From assembly GCA_020438795.1 (NCBI GenBank), contig JAGQTY010000009.1, forward strand, positions 43,368 through 104,525: a stretch of DNA of 61,158 nt. Direction: 5' to 3'. Shown here one piece after another: positions 52,978-61,158 of this stretch. The notes under the pieces were generated by a model. It saw only the letters and a list, made by a program, of their open reading frames with translations. It made no database searches and was not told the DNA's origin. Both the position numbers and the translations under genes were made by a program. Source of the stretch: Actinomycetota bacterium (GTDB taxonomy: Bacteria; Actinomycetota; Actinomycetes; S36-B12; GCA-2699445). How positions within the stretch are numbered: the stretch's first letter is position 1; each line of letters starts with the position of its first letter.

Positions 52978-53640
52978 TTAGAACAGCGTGGACCAGTAGT
53001 CCCAGAACCGGATCCCGATGAGGGCCACGATCAGCAGGTAGCAGATGATCAACAGCCATGCGGTGTTACGGCGGTAGGTCTCGATGAGGATGCCCCGGAC
53101 GCTGTTACTTGCCGCCGGTGATTGCCGCAGCGTTTCGCGAAGACTGTAGAGGAAGATGGGGATGGTCACGGTCCACACGATCATGCAGTAGGGGCACAGG
53201 GCGCCGATCCGGTACAGGCTCTGGAAGATCAACCAGATCACGAAGGCTGTTCCCAGACCCGACCCGACGCTGAGGCCGACCCAGTACCAGCGCCGGAAGG
53301 AAGCACCCGCCAGTAAGGCCATTGCGGTAGTGATCACGACGCTGAACCCGGCGATCCCCAGTAGCGGATTCGGGAATCCGAACAATTCCGCCTGGGGCGT
53401 GGTGACGATGGAGCCGCAGGACAGTAGCGGATTGATGTTGCACGACAGCTCGTAGTCCGGGTCCTTGAGCAGGGCGATCTTCTCGACCGTCAGGTCGAAC
53501 GCCGCCAGGAACCCAATGACGCCAGCGATCAGCAGGAACCACGTGAATCCACGGCCCGCGCCGAATCTGCCATCCGAAGGGTCCTGATCGGTGTCGCCGT
53601 CTGCGGGCGCCGTAGCTCCCGAGCCCACGTCGCTGGTCAC
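52978..53640 (-). CDS. Vitamin K epoxide reductase (VKOR) family protein
   Basis: A 220-residue protein with four to five membrane helices. The two VKOR cysteine pairs are C67/C75 (LSCNINPLLSCGSI) and C149-x2-C152 (CPYC). Bacterial VKOR re-oxidises a DsbA-like thiol oxidase using quinone, so it drives disulfide formation outside the membrane. No DsbA-type protein is seen in the element. GTG 53640 has GGAG nine bases upstream; it lies 11 bases after the CopCD stop, within the same operon. Confidence 0.92.
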   Translation of the reverse strand: MTSDVGSGATAPADGDTDQDPSDGRFGAGRGFTWFLLIAGVIGFLAAFDLTVEKIALLKDPDYELSCNINPLLSCGSIVTTPQAELFGFPNPLLGIAGFSVVITTAMALLAGASFRRWYWVGLSVGSGLGTAFVIWLIFQSLYRIGALCPYCMIVWTVTIPIFLYSLRETLRQSPAASNSVRGILIETYRRNTAWLLIICYLLIVALIGIRFWDYWSTLF

Positions 53641-53651
53641 GCTGGGGTCTC

Positions 53652-55187
53652 CTACCCGACGGCGGAAGCGTTGACGAGCCAGGCAGTCAGCGCGACGACG
53701 CCGAGGAGGATGAGTACTTCGGCGTAGGCAGTGAACCAGAGCTTGCGGCTGATCCGGTCGTTGGCGACCTCCACCCGTTGCCGCGTTGCAAGTGCAACTC
53801 CGCCGGACGCGCCATGCGGTGCCGGGCTCTCGGGCTGGAGGTCTTCGGGCAGGTGCGGATGATTGGTCCGGAGATCCACGGCCTGCTCCAGTACTGGGAT
53901 GAGCCGGAAGTGGTTGTAGGCTCCGATCGCGGCCACGACCGCCACCAGGGCCACCTTGGCGATGAGCACCAGGCCCCACGTGCTTGACCACAGCTGGCTC
54001 GGCTCATCGAGGATCTCTACGGTCAGCGCGACACCGGCCAGACCAGCGAGAACCAATGACAGGCCAGCCACGCTGGAGAACCTGACCGCCAGGAACGCGG
54101 CATCCAAGGCGTGCCTGGCGCGTCGGCGCCGCCACAGCACTGTGGCCAACATCGCGATACCGCCAACCCACGTGGCTGCTGCGAGGACGTGCACGATGTC
54201 GCTGAGCCAGACCAGCACCCGTGGCGCTGCGGTCTCGGTGTGACCGTCAAAGAGGAACGAGGCGAGATACAGGCAGGCGCCGATCACCGCCACCCATGAG
54301 CGTCGCAGTGACGCTGACACGATGGGATCATCAGGCTCGTGGTGGGTGGTCGCCAAGGCCGCTGTCGGCGCACTCGCGAACGCCGCCCAGACTCCGACAA
54401 GGATCAGCACGCCGCCCAGCAGCCGAAGCCCGACCGCAACACCGTACGTGCCGGACCCCAGCAGGTCAGCGATGGCGTTCGGAGACAGCCCGGCCGCCCA
54501 GTCGCCGTCCTGGCGCATCGTGGAACGTGCCGCAATCTGGATGAACGAACCCACGATCAGTAGGGCAGCCGACCAGCGCACCCGCTGCACCACCGTCCGG
54601 ACCTCACTGCGTCGTCCCGCCATCACCAGAGCCAGGAACACCAAGCCACCGATACCGAGCACCGCACCAGTGATCATCAAGGTCGTGCCGCCCCAGCGCA
54701 CCCACTGCGCCACGGTGGTGTCCACCGGCTGTGCCAGAATCTCATCCAAGCTGGACGCCGCGCCCTGATCCTGAGCAGTCGGCGAGTCAGCCGGCGCTAC
54801 CGCACCGGGAACGTTCACGCTGAAGCGGAAGGCACCCGTTTTCGGATGCGTGTCGGGGGCTGCTACGCGCCATTTCACGCCGTACTTGCCGGAATCCAGA
54901 GCTTCCAGAGGCTTCGCCACCCACGTCAGGCCTTCGTCCGGGGTCGACACCTCGATCGGCACCTCCTGGCCCGTGCGATCAAGCAGGACGATCCCCGCAC
55001 CGGCCGGTTCACCGGGCACGTTGGACTGCAGCTGGACCTGCTTCACCGGCTTCGACAGTTCCGCGCCATCGGCAGGTGTGGTCTTCACCAGGTCCAGGTG
55101 CGCAGACGCCGGACCCGCCACCAACAGCACCGCCGCAAGGGCTACCAAAGCGCCAACCAGCCAGCGCCTCACCATCACAACTCGCAT
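53652..55187 (-). CDS. CopC-CopD fusion copper resistance protein
   Basis: A 511-residue protein. A signal peptide ends in ASAHLDL, leaving the CopC domain with an N-terminal His (H30) as in CopC copper sites, plus DTHPKTG. The CopD part follows from about residue 160 with eight membrane helices (including DIVHVLAAATWVGGIAML and YNHFRLIPVL). CopC carries copper and CopD is thought to move it across the membrane. GAGGAG lies seven bases before ATG 55187, preferred over an upstream GTG (55205). Second gene of the copper operon after the F510_1955-type lipoprotein. Confidence 0.92.
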   Translation of the reverse strand: MRVVMVRRWLVGALVALAAVLLVAGPASAHLDLVKTTPADGAELSKPVKQVQLQSNVPGEPAGAGIVLLDRTGQEVPIEVSTPDEGLTWVAKPLEALDSGKYGVKWRVAAPDTHPKTGAFRFSVNVPGAVAPADSPTAQDQGAASSLDEILAQPVDTTVAQWVRWGGTTLMITGAVLGIGGLVFLALVMAGRRSEVRTVVQRVRWSAALLIVGSFIQIAARSTMRQDGDWAAGLSPNAIADLLGSGTYGVAVGLRLLGGVLILVGVWAAFASAPTAALATTHHEPDDPIVSASLRRSWVAVIGACLYLASFLFDGHTETAAPRVLVWLSDIVHVLAAATWVGGIAMLATVLWRRRRARHALDAAFLAVRFSSVAGLSLVLAGLAGVALTVEILDEPSQLWSSTWGLVLIAKVALVAVVAAIGAYNHFRLIPVLEQAVDLRTNHPHLPEDLQPESPAPHGASGGVALATRQRVEVANDRISRKLWFTAYAEVLILLGVVALTAWLVNASAVG

Positions 55188-55217
55188 CGTCAACTCCTCA
55201 AACACCAGGCTCGCTGA

Positions 55218-56102
55218 TCAACCGATCGAGTACAACTTCGACTGGCTGACCGCGAAACCACCACCGCCACTGGACGCTGCCACCGCCTGAGCATCGGTTG
55301 CCTCACCGACCTCTTCCCAAGTGGCTCCACGATCCGTGCTGCTCCACACCATTCCCTGCGGATCCAGACCCAGTACGGTCTCGTCAGTGCCAGCCGAGAT
55401 CAGCATGAGCACCGGAGCATCCGCCACAGTCTTGAAGGACTCACCGCCATCAGTGGACACCTGCAGCCCCGACTGAGTCGTGGCAAGAATCCTGTCCCCA
55501 CTGTAGGCAAGGGCCACCGCGGGTACCTTCGCGGCGTCATTCCACGACTGGCCCCCGTCACTACTGACCATGAGGGCCTGCCCACCGCCGTAGCCGATTA
55601 CGTCATCGCCGCTGACTGCCAGTGCATGGAAGTCGACCTCACCCTGCAACGACACCGGCGACCATGTCGCGCCTGCATCAGCACTGGTGAGCAGTCCCAC
55701 CGGGTTCGGCAGCGAACTGCCCGGCCCGGGGTGACCACTGCTGGCCAGCCTCTGCGAGCCGGCTTCACCGGTCATGCCCATGAGGTCATCACGGTCATCA
55801 CCAGGGTTCGTCACCTTCCCTGAGTTGTCGATCGTTCGGGCGCCATCATGCGTACCAGCCACCACAGTGTCCAGGTCCACCGCCACCAGCCCATGCACAT
55901 GGTCGATCTGCTCCGACAGGTCAATCGCCTGCACCCCAGCAGCCCGCTTTGCGCTCGAGGATGTGGCGGCTCCGCTCGGTGAGGACTCCGCGGACGAACT
56001 CGATGGTGACTCAGACGATGAGCATCCCGCCAGTGTCACCACCGCAGCAACCCCAACCACTGCCAATCCTCGGCCAAACCGCATCGCAGCCATCTCCCAC
56101 AC
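55218..56102 (-). CDS. F510_1955-type BNR-repeat lipoprotein
   Basis: A 294-residue lipoprotein (lipobox TLAGC) with a Ser-rich linker and a beta-propeller-like domain. Sialidase/BNR-like Asp boxes occur at least four times (SADAGATWSP, SSDGGQSWND, STDGGESFKT, SSTDRGATWEE). Proteins of this group are annotated as F510_1955 family glycosylhydrolases and occur in copper loci of Actinomycetes; no catalytic residues can be named. Start codons GTG 56102, ATG 56093 and ATG 56084 are all possible. First gene of the CopCD-VKOR-ATPase operon, downstream of operator site F. Confidence 0.82.
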   Translation of the reverse strand: MWEMAAMRFGRGLAVVGVAAVVTLAGCSSSESPSSSSAESSPSGAATSSSAKRAAGVQAIDLSEQIDHVHGLVAVDLDTVVAGTHDGARTIDNSGKVTNPGDDRDDLMGMTGEAGSQRLASSGHPGPGSSLPNPVGLLTSADAGATWSPVSLQGEVDFHALAVSGDDVIGYGGGQALMVSSDGGQSWNDAAKVPAVALAYSGDRILATTQSGLQVSTDGGESFKTVADAPVLMLISAGTDETVLGLDPQGMVWSSTDRGATWEEVGEATDAQAVAASSGGGGFAVSQSKLYSIG

Positions 56103-56177
56103 CGTTCACTAGGCAACTTGCCCAGCGTGCACCCTCAACTTCCCTCGCGCTACCGACCTTTGCCGGGAATTGCCCGA

Positions 56178-56194
56178 TCTTGATCGAACCTTCA
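56178..56194 (-). promoter_or_regulatory. Candidate copper-regulator operator, site F
   Basis: On the minus strand TGAAGG-TTCGA-TCAAGA, 76-92 bases before the first start of the copper operon, in gene orientation. A GGTAGCG stretch about 23 bases downstream could contain the -10. Confidence 0.55.
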
Positions 56195-56539
56195 TGGACT
56201 GCGCCAGGGCACACGACAAGTCGCGCGACCCCCACTGTGCCTGCAAGGGCGCGGAGCAACGACGGCAACGAACGGCTTTGGACATGTGGGAGGACCCAGG
56301 GCAGGTCGTTGAAAGCGATCTTCGTCATGGGTCTCGTCCGCCAAGGGGTGGTCGAACCAACCGTCTTGCGAGCACAGGTACCAGACCCGGCAGGGACTCG
56401 TGGGGCGCGCGGTGGTTCGGCTGAACCCGGTACCGGTGTTTCGGTCCTCGTCTCGTCTCGAAGACTCAGGGTCGTGTCGGGGGTCCTCCCTAGAATTGAA
56501 ACTACGAAGCCGCATGGCGGTGACAAGGGGGCGTGACAC
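56195..56539. other. Non-coding region upstream of tnsA
   Basis: About 345 bases with no convincing gene on either strand. No copy of the TTGACAG-N5-TTGCGTC end repeat was found, so this is not an obvious transposon end. The tnsA promoter probably lies in the 3' part. Confidence 0.5.
56491..56496 (+). promoter_or_regulatory. Possible -10 hexamer (TAGAAT) of the tns operon
   Basis: TAGAAT lies 43 bases before the tnsA GTG. The -35 region has no good consensus match. Confidence 0.35.
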
Positions 56540-57388
56540 GTGAGCACGACAAAGGAACATCCGGACACCAGTGGTTCGCCGCTGGTGTCAGAACGTCTAT
56601 TCGAGTGTCTCGGTGGCCTTGAGTACCGCCCGGTGGACGCGGACAAGACCGTCACGCGCCCGGTCACCGCATGGCCGCTCGACCATGAGGCTCTTCTGAA
56701 CTCGGGTCCTATTCGGGCGCCCGCCTTCTACAAGGGACAGTGGAGCAAGCCCGGCTGGTACTGGATGGCCAGTCTCGGCCGACACATCTCGTACGAGTCC
56801 AAGTTTGAGCGGTCCTTCCTGATGGAAGCGGACTTCGCTGGGACAGTCACCGGGGTAGTCCCGCAGCCGTTCCGGCTGCACTTCGAACGTGATACCGCTC
56901 CCCACCGCCATATCCCGGATTACTTGGTCGCCCACGAGGAAGACATACCCGAACTCGTTGACGTCAAGGGTCTGCGTGCCCGCGAGAAGCCTCTCAACCG
57001 TCTGACCTTCGCGTTGACCGAATGTGCGTGTGACCAACTCGAACTCCGTTTCACCGTGTACAGCGAGCCGGATCCGGACTGGCAAGAGAACCTGGCCTTC
57101 CTCGCCGGGTTCCGGAACCCCCTCTTCGCTCGGGTCGACGAGCACCTCCCGTTGCTCGTTGACGTTCTCGCGGATGCACCCCTGCCGTTCGATGAGGCGT
57201 GCCGACGGCTGGTGTCGGCCGGCGTCGACATGGGCGTCGCCGCTGCCACCGTGTGGCGGGCCGCTTGGCGGCGAGTAGTTCAGGTTCCGCTGCGCTCCGG
57301 CCTACTGAACGACGATGTCCTCGTCGAAGTGGCGCGACCTGAGCCCACCGAGGGATTGCTGAACCATGAGATGAGGAGCGCTGCATGA
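56540..57388 (+). CDS. tnsA: TnsA-like transposase endonuclease subunit
   Basis: A 282-residue protein matching the actinobacterial TnsA-like endonuclease group. The PD-(D/E)xK core can be placed as E86 (SYESKFER), D127 (HIPDYLV) and D141-x-K143 (LVDVKG), matching E63, D114 and Q130-x-K132 of Tn7 TnsA in order and spacing. TnsA cuts the 5' ends of the transposon, which allows full cut-and-paste transposition. The C-terminal part (about 180-280) would contact TnsB/TnsC. GTG 56540; the stop overlaps tnsB by 4 bp. Confidence 0.9.
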   Translation: MSTTKEHPDTSGSPLVSERLFECLGGLEYRPVDADKTVTRPVTAWPLDHEALLNSGPIRAPAFYKGQWSKPGWYWMASLGRHISYESKFERSFLMEADFAGTVTGVVPQPFRLHFERDTAPHRHIPDYLVAHEEDIPELVDVKGLRAREKPLNRLTFALTECACDQLELRFTVYSEPDPDWQENLAFLAGFRNPLFARVDEHLPLLVDVLADAPLPFDEACRRLVSAGVDMGVAAATVWRAAWRRVVQVPLRSGLLNDDVLVEVARPEPTEGLLNHEMRSAA

Positions 57389-59664
57389 GCATCGAGAGAA
57401 CCGTCAGGCTCGAACCGGGCGCAATCGTGACGTTCCGCGCCGAGACGTGGCGAGTCGCCGGCTTGGACGGTCTGCGAGTCCACTTGTCTCCCGTGTCCGA
57501 GGCCGGGTCACCGGCCGTTTGGCTGGTCAATGACGTTTTGGCCTGTGAGGACTTCAAGGTTCTAGCGGGTAGCGATGGTGTTGCAGTGCTCGACACAGAC
57601 CCTGGCGACTACTCCGACCAGTACGTCTTTGACACCCTTGAGCCGGAAGGCCAGTCGGAGGTGCAGCGCCGCTGGGAGGCAGTGTGTCTTCTTCGCGACG
57701 GACGGCTCCCGGGCAGCCCCGCCGACCCTGAGCTGGAGGGGCTCTCGCAGCGTGACCGGCTTCCTGTGCTTGCAAGGCGTTTCGACGTCTCAAAGAGAAC
57801 CTTGCAGTATTGGTCAGCTCGGTTCCAGCAGGGCGGCGTTTCAGGCTTGGTTGACCGGCGGGCCCGGAGTACGGGTGAGGGTGGCCCTCTGCAGAAGCGA
57901 ATCGATGCACGTTGGCGTGAAGCCATCCGTGTCGTGTTCACTGACTACCACGACCGGACAACTGTCACCGATGGCTACCTTGTTGACCGGGTTCGAGAGG
58001 TTGCCCTGGAACGGTTTGGGAACGACACCCCGGAGGCGTCAGACCGCACCCTGCGACGGTATATCGACGAGGTGGCCCCCGGCCGGAAACAGGCAGCAAA
58101 GACGCGGCGCTCACGAGGCAACGCTCCTTCACCTGACAAGTGGTGGAAGCCACTGCAGTGCAGCCGGCCCGGACAGGTCGTCGCTGTCGATACGCAGTAC
58201 TTGGACGCGTTTGCGCTTGAGCCCGTGAGTGGTGAATGGCAGCGGGTGCAACTGCTGATGGCGGTCGACATCTACTCACGCAGCATCGTCGGGTGGCGGT
58301 TCACGGCCTGGACTCCGAACAGTCAGGACGTAGCCCTGCTGCTACGACACATCATCTCGCCCAAGCATGCACCCGCAGACTGGCCGTCCGAGGGGCTGTG
58401 GCGCTACACAGGCGTCCCTGAGCATGTGGTCGCGGGGTTACTCGGCAGCGACCCCCTCTACGCTGACGAGTCGCCCCTACACGATGCCCGCGATGACTTG
58501 CGGGTAGCCGGCGTACCAGTCCTGATTCCCGATGAACTCACCCTGGACCATGGCCGCGACTACATGAGTCGTGACACGAAACGGGCCTGCGAGTTGCTCG
58601 GTATCACGATTGGGCTGGCTCGCCCCTACACGCCGACAGACAAGGCACATGTGGAGCGGGCCTTCGCGACGGTGAATTCCGGGTTCGTGCAACGGCTCCC
58701 CGGCTACAAGGGCCCCGACGTTCACTCACGAGGCGCCCGGAGGTTCGTGGAGGACGGTGCTTTCTACACCTTCGACGAGATTGAAGAACGTTTCGCCGCC
58801 TGGGTCGCTATCGAGTACCAGAATGCGCCGCACAAGGGACTGCGGCACGCTGCGCTCCCGAAGGTCGCGCTGTCTCCCAATCAGATGATTGACATGGCCA
58901 TGACGACCAGTGGGTTCATTCCCGTCCCCGTCGATACCAACCTGCAGGTGGAGCTGCTCACGACCAAGTGGCGAAGGGTTACCAATGAGGGCATCCAAGT
59001 CGGCAAGTTGAGCTATGACTTCCCCGGTGCGTCTGTCTTGGACGACTACCGGAACAGGCCGGGAATCTACGGGAGTCCCAAGGGCCGCGACGGCAAGCAT
59101 CAGTGGCGAATCAAGGTGGACCGCAGAGATCTCTCTGGCGTCTGGTTCTACGCCTTTCGCAACCCTGAGAATCCCGCACCCGGTGAAGGGGAATGGGTCC
59201 GGGTGCCCCTGCGCGACCTCCCTGATGCAGTGCCGTTCCAAGAACGACACCTCGCATTCGCGAAACGACTCATCATCGACGCTGGTGGCGACTCTCGAGA
59301 CCGGGACACTGTCGTGAAGCAGCTGCGTCGCGTACTCAATAGCCTCAGTCGTCCCAGCGACCAGTTGACCACGGCCGAGAAACGCATGGTCGCTCACGCG
59401 CACGCCCACCAGTTGGCCACCCACGCCGCTGCCAGTAGCGGCCTGCTCTCTGCGCTGCCCTCTGACGATGACGAGCAGTATTACTCAGGCCCAGAGTCAG
59501 ACACCGACGCGGCGAGGTCGCTTCAAGACCTCACGGCCGGCGGACCGCCTGGGTCCAGCATCGACATGCATCCTCACCTGAAGGACGGCCAGGGCCTTCC
59601 GTTCCAGATGGACGAGGTTGATGAGTGGGACCCCTTCGACGACGACCTTGCTGACATCGCCTGA
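57385..59664 (+). CDS. tnsB: TnsB-like DDE transposase
   Basis: A 759-residue transposase. N-terminal DNA-binding helix-turn-helix domains (about 120-165, including DVSKRTLQYWSARF, and 195-230) are followed by the RNase H-fold catalytic core with D269 (VVAVDTQ), D388 (TLDHGRD) and E424 (DKAHVERAF). The Mu-transposase C-terminal beta-barrel and a long acidic tail, which usually contacts TnsC, follow. It binds the end repeats and joins 3' ends to target. Overlaps tnsA by 4 bp; tnsC starts ten bases after its stop. Confidence 0.94.
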   Translation: MSIERTVRLEPGAIVTFRAETWRVAGLDGLRVHLSPVSEAGSPAVWLVNDVLACEDFKVLAGSDGVAVLDTDPGDYSDQYVFDTLEPEGQSEVQRRWEAVCLLRDGRLPGSPADPELEGLSQRDRLPVLARRFDVSKRTLQYWSARFQQGGVSGLVDRRARSTGEGGPLQKRIDARWREAIRVVFTDYHDRTTVTDGYLVDRVREVALERFGNDTPEASDRTLRRYIDEVAPGRKQAAKTRRSRGNAPSPDKWWKPLQCSRPGQVVAVDTQYLDAFALEPVSGEWQRVQLLMAVDIYSRSIVGWRFTAWTPNSQDVALLLRHIISPKHAPADWPSEGLWRYTGVPEHVVAGLLGSDPLYADESPLHDARDDLRVAGVPVLIPDELTLDHGRDYMSRDTKRACELLGITIGLARPYTPTDKAHVERAFATVNSGFVQRLPGYKGPDVHSRGARRFVEDGAFYTFDEIEERFAAWVAIEYQNAPHKGLRHAALPKVALSPNQMIDMAMTTSGFIPVPVDTNLQVELLTTKWRRVTNEGIQVGKLSYDFPGASVLDDYRNRPGIYGSPKGRDGKHQWRIKVDRRDLSGVWFYAFRNPENPAPGEGEWVRVPLRDLPDAVPFQERHLAFAKRLIIDAGGDSRDRDTVVKQLRRVLNSLSRPSDQLTTAEKRMVAHAHAHQLATHAAASSGLLSALPSDDDEQYYSGPESDTDAARSLQDLTAGGPPGSSIDMHPHLKDGQGLPFQMDEVDEWDPFDDDLADIA

Positions 59665-59674
59665 GGAGCCACCC

Positions 59675-60769
59675 ATGTTCACTTTCGACCTCGGCCCCAG
59701 CACTGCCGACGGGGTTCCAGAGCATCTCTCCACTCAGCCGGACCAGGTCCGTCACGCGCTGTCGACGAAGGAGGGGTGGCAGCAGTTCGTCACACGCACG
59801 GCTCGACGACCCAAGGTGCTGACACTGACCAGACTGAAGACCCTCGACGATACGAAGCGAGCACAGTACGACGCCGCCAGAACAGCCTTCCACCGCACCC
59901 TTGTCATTGCCCAACACACGCAGTTGAGGAGCATGTGGGAGCAGATGGCCAACATCGTCAATGGGCAGCACGCCGATGACGGACCGGGACTGGGCATCGC
60001 CATGACGGGCGGCCCCAGCTTCGGCAAAACGGCAACCAGTGTCGGATTCGCGCGCCTCTACGAACGACAGATCCGCGACGAGTTCCCGGCCGCGTTCGAA
60101 CAGGAGAACGAGTTCATCCCCGTCTGCTACTCCAGCCTCGTGCGCGGCGCAGGGCTGAAGTCCCAGATGGAACACATCCTCAACTTCTATGGCCTTCCCA
60201 CCGCACGCCGAGCCACCGGCACGCAACTGGTGGATGAACTCATCCGAGTGCTCAACGCCTGCCGTACAGGAATCCTGTGTCTGGACCAGGCTCAAAACCT
60301 TCACTCGGGAGACAAACGCGACGACCAGGTTGCAGCAGCCTTGAAAGAAGTGATGGACGGCAGCCACGCGACGCTCATCCTCGTCGGTATCGACATCGAC
60401 AGCACAGGCCCCCTTGCCATCGCCGCCCAAGGCCGACTGCAAGCCAGCAATGACCGTCTGCAGCTGGCTCGTCGGTTCACCTGGCTGCGAATGCAGAAAG
60501 TCGACAAAGATTCCCAAGAATGGCGCGACCTACTCGTCAGCGTCGAGAATCAACTGGTGCTCGCCAACGCCAAGCAAGGCGACATATCCGTGGGTCTGGC
60601 CGACGAAGTCTGGAAGCGCTCCAAAGGAGCTATCGGAGTCGCCTTCAACATGCTGCGCAGCGCCGCCAACGCCGCAATCGCAGACGGCAGCGAACGCATC
60701 ACCAAGCGCACCCTCCTCAAAGTCCCACTGACCATCGAGGCCGCTCCGACCAAGAAGAAGGCCGCATGA
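59675..60769 (+). CDS. tnsC: TnsC-like AAA+ transposition regulator
   Basis: A 364-residue ATPase. Walker A is GGPSFGKT (112-119). Walker B reads ILCLDQAQ, so the position after the Asp (D204) is Gln205, not the usual Glu. TnsC forms filaments on target DNA, links the target-selecting TniQ/TnsD protein to TnsAB and gives target immunity. GAGGAG lies nine bases before ATG 59675, which sets the start. The tail is basic (TKKKAA), and the stop overlaps tniQ by 4 bp (ATGA). Confidence 0.9.
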   Translation: MFTFDLGPSTADGVPEHLSTQPDQVRHALSTKEGWQQFVTRTARRPKVLTLTRLKTLDDTKRAQYDAARTAFHRTLVIAQHTQLRSMWEQMANIVNGQHADDGPGLGIAMTGGPSFGKTATSVGFARLYERQIRDEFPAAFEQENEFIPVCYSSLVRGAGLKSQMEHILNFYGLPTARRATGTQLVDELIRVLNACRTGILCLDQAQNLHSGDKRDDQVAAALKEVMDGSHATLILVGIDIDSTGPLAIAAQGRLQASNDRLQLARRFTWLRMQKVDKDSQEWRDLLVSVENQLVLANAKQGDISVGLADEVWKRSKGAIGVAFNMLRSAANAAIADGSERITKRTLLKVPLTIEAAPTKKKAA

Positions 60770-61158
60770 CTCTTCGAACCCTGCCGGTAGCAGTCCACCC
60801 TGGCCCAGACGAGACTTTCCACTCGTGGCTGTTGCGACTGTCCGCCCACCTTGAACTGGAGCCCCTGGCGACCCTACGGGCTGTTGGTTACCCGCTGCCT
60901 ACTCGCGCCGTTGTCTACCCGGGCTACGGCATCACACTGCCGGACAAGGCAGTCGAAGACATCAGCCGCACCACCAGGGCCTCGAAGGAGCGCGTCCGCG
61001 GCACGCTGCTGACGACCTTTGACGGAGGGCCGTTGAGCATGGCAGGCATCGACTTCAGTTCGAGCAGCGGCAACCGGGACTTTGGGTGGAGTCAGTGGGT
61101 GCACTCCGGTACGAGCAGTGCCTGCATCGAATGCCTGACAGATTCCGGATACCAGTGG
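60766..61158 (+). CDS. tniQ: TniQ/TnsD-family target selector, 3' end cut by the window
   Basis: The first 131 residues are visible. The opening (LPVAVHPGPDETFHSWLLRLSAHLELEP) is the typical TniQ N-terminus, and CIECL near residue 120 starts the zinc-finger region (C-x2-C). TniQ/TnsD proteins read a specific target site and bring TnsC there. With pilC right beside the other end of the element, this protein is the candidate for recognising the pilC 3' region, if the insertion is site-specific. Its C-terminal DNA-binding part is outside the window. Confidence 0.88.
   Translation, partial: MTLRTLPVAVHPGPDETFHSWLLRLSAHLELEPLATLRAVGYPLPTRAVVYPGYGITLPDKAVEDISRTTRASKERVRGTLLTTFDGGPLSMAGIDFSSSSGNRDFGWSQWVHSGTSSACIECLTDSGYQW

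Larger units (their letters stand above)
35383..61158 (+). mobile_element. Tn7-like transposon with copper/envelope cargo (right end outside window)
   Basis: Three things define the element: a 5'-TGT terminus with a spaced array of TnsB-type repeats at 35383-35459; a tnsA-tnsB-tnsC-tniQ operon from 56540; and some 21 kb of coherent cargo between them that interrupts an otherwise syntenic chromosomal segment next to pilC. tnsA (endonuclease) with tnsB (DDE transposase) predicts cut-and-paste movement. The tns genes point away from this end and run off the window, so the other end and any further cargo are unseen. The size is at least 25.8 kb. Confidence 0.8.

Noticed and set aside
56103..56539. 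The second transposon end just upstream of tnsA
   Set aside because: Looked for TTGACAG-N5-TTGCGTC in both orientations and a TGT/ACA terminus; no convincing copy found.
35383..61158. CRISPR-associated (CAST-type) Tn7-like element
   Set aside because: No cas gene or repeat-spacer array is seen in the window part of the element; the unseen part could still hold some, but nothing supports it here.

Overview
The window is high-GC, gene-dense DNA from an actinobacterium (class Actinomycetes most likely). The evidence is the RpoD/HrdB-type sigma factor with a Lys/Ala-rich N-terminus beside a DUF7455 zinc peptide and a ParE-type topoisomerase, the DUF6167-like/alaS/ruvX/mltG/aroE order, frequent GTG starts, 4-bp gene overlaps and several apparently leaderless transcripts. 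I cannot name a genus. No rRNA, tRNA or CRISPR array was recognised.

Bases 1-35376 are ordinary chromosome. In order: a MoxR/DUF58/VWA operon (5' end cut by the window); a YbhF-like ABC exporter split over three genes; panD and a UPF0104-type flippase-like membrane protein; a DUF4192 protein; an HhH-GPD DNA glycosylase; the principal sigma factor; a PAS histidine kinase and CheY-like regulator; a cupin; a second MoxR plus CoxE-like VWA pair; a lipoprotein; GtrA; a rhomboid protease; a DhlA-like haloalkane dehalogenase; a large secreted protein; an LLM/F420-type oxidoreductase; a ClC channel; parE; alaS-ruvX-mltG-aroE; and the type IV pilus genes pilB, pilT and pilC.

Six bases after the pilC stop codon the sequence changes character. 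A 5'-TGT terminus followed by three spaced copies of a TTGACAG-N5/6-[CT]TGCGT repeat (35383-35459) looks like the end of a Tn7-like transposon. From 56540 to the window edge lies a complete tnsA-tnsB-tnsC operon followed by the start of tniQ. Everything between (about 21 kb) is cargo: a multicopper oxidase, an OmpR-type two-component system, SHOCT and small membrane proteins, a class E sortase, a system II cytochrome c maturation operon (DUF3105-CcdA-ResB-CcsB), two L,D-transpeptidases flanking a TlpA thioredoxin, a DUF305 lipoprotein, and an operon of an F510_1955-type lipoprotein, a CopC-CopD fusion, VKOR, a Cu+ P1B-ATPase and DUF2892. The right end of the element is outside the window.

The cargo reads as a mobile copper-defence and envelope-repair island. 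Copper is exported (P1B-ATPase), handled outside the membrane (CopCD, multicopper oxidase, DUF305), and the thiol and cell-wall targets of copper are served by VKOR/TlpA/CcdA/ResB and by two L,D-transpeptidases. A 17-bp direct repeat, TGAAGA-N5-TCAAGA with an 11-bp period, lies in front of six cargo transcription units and is the obvious candidate operator for the response regulator encoded in the element. The Tn7-like end at pilC and this shared operator are the two observations most worth following up.
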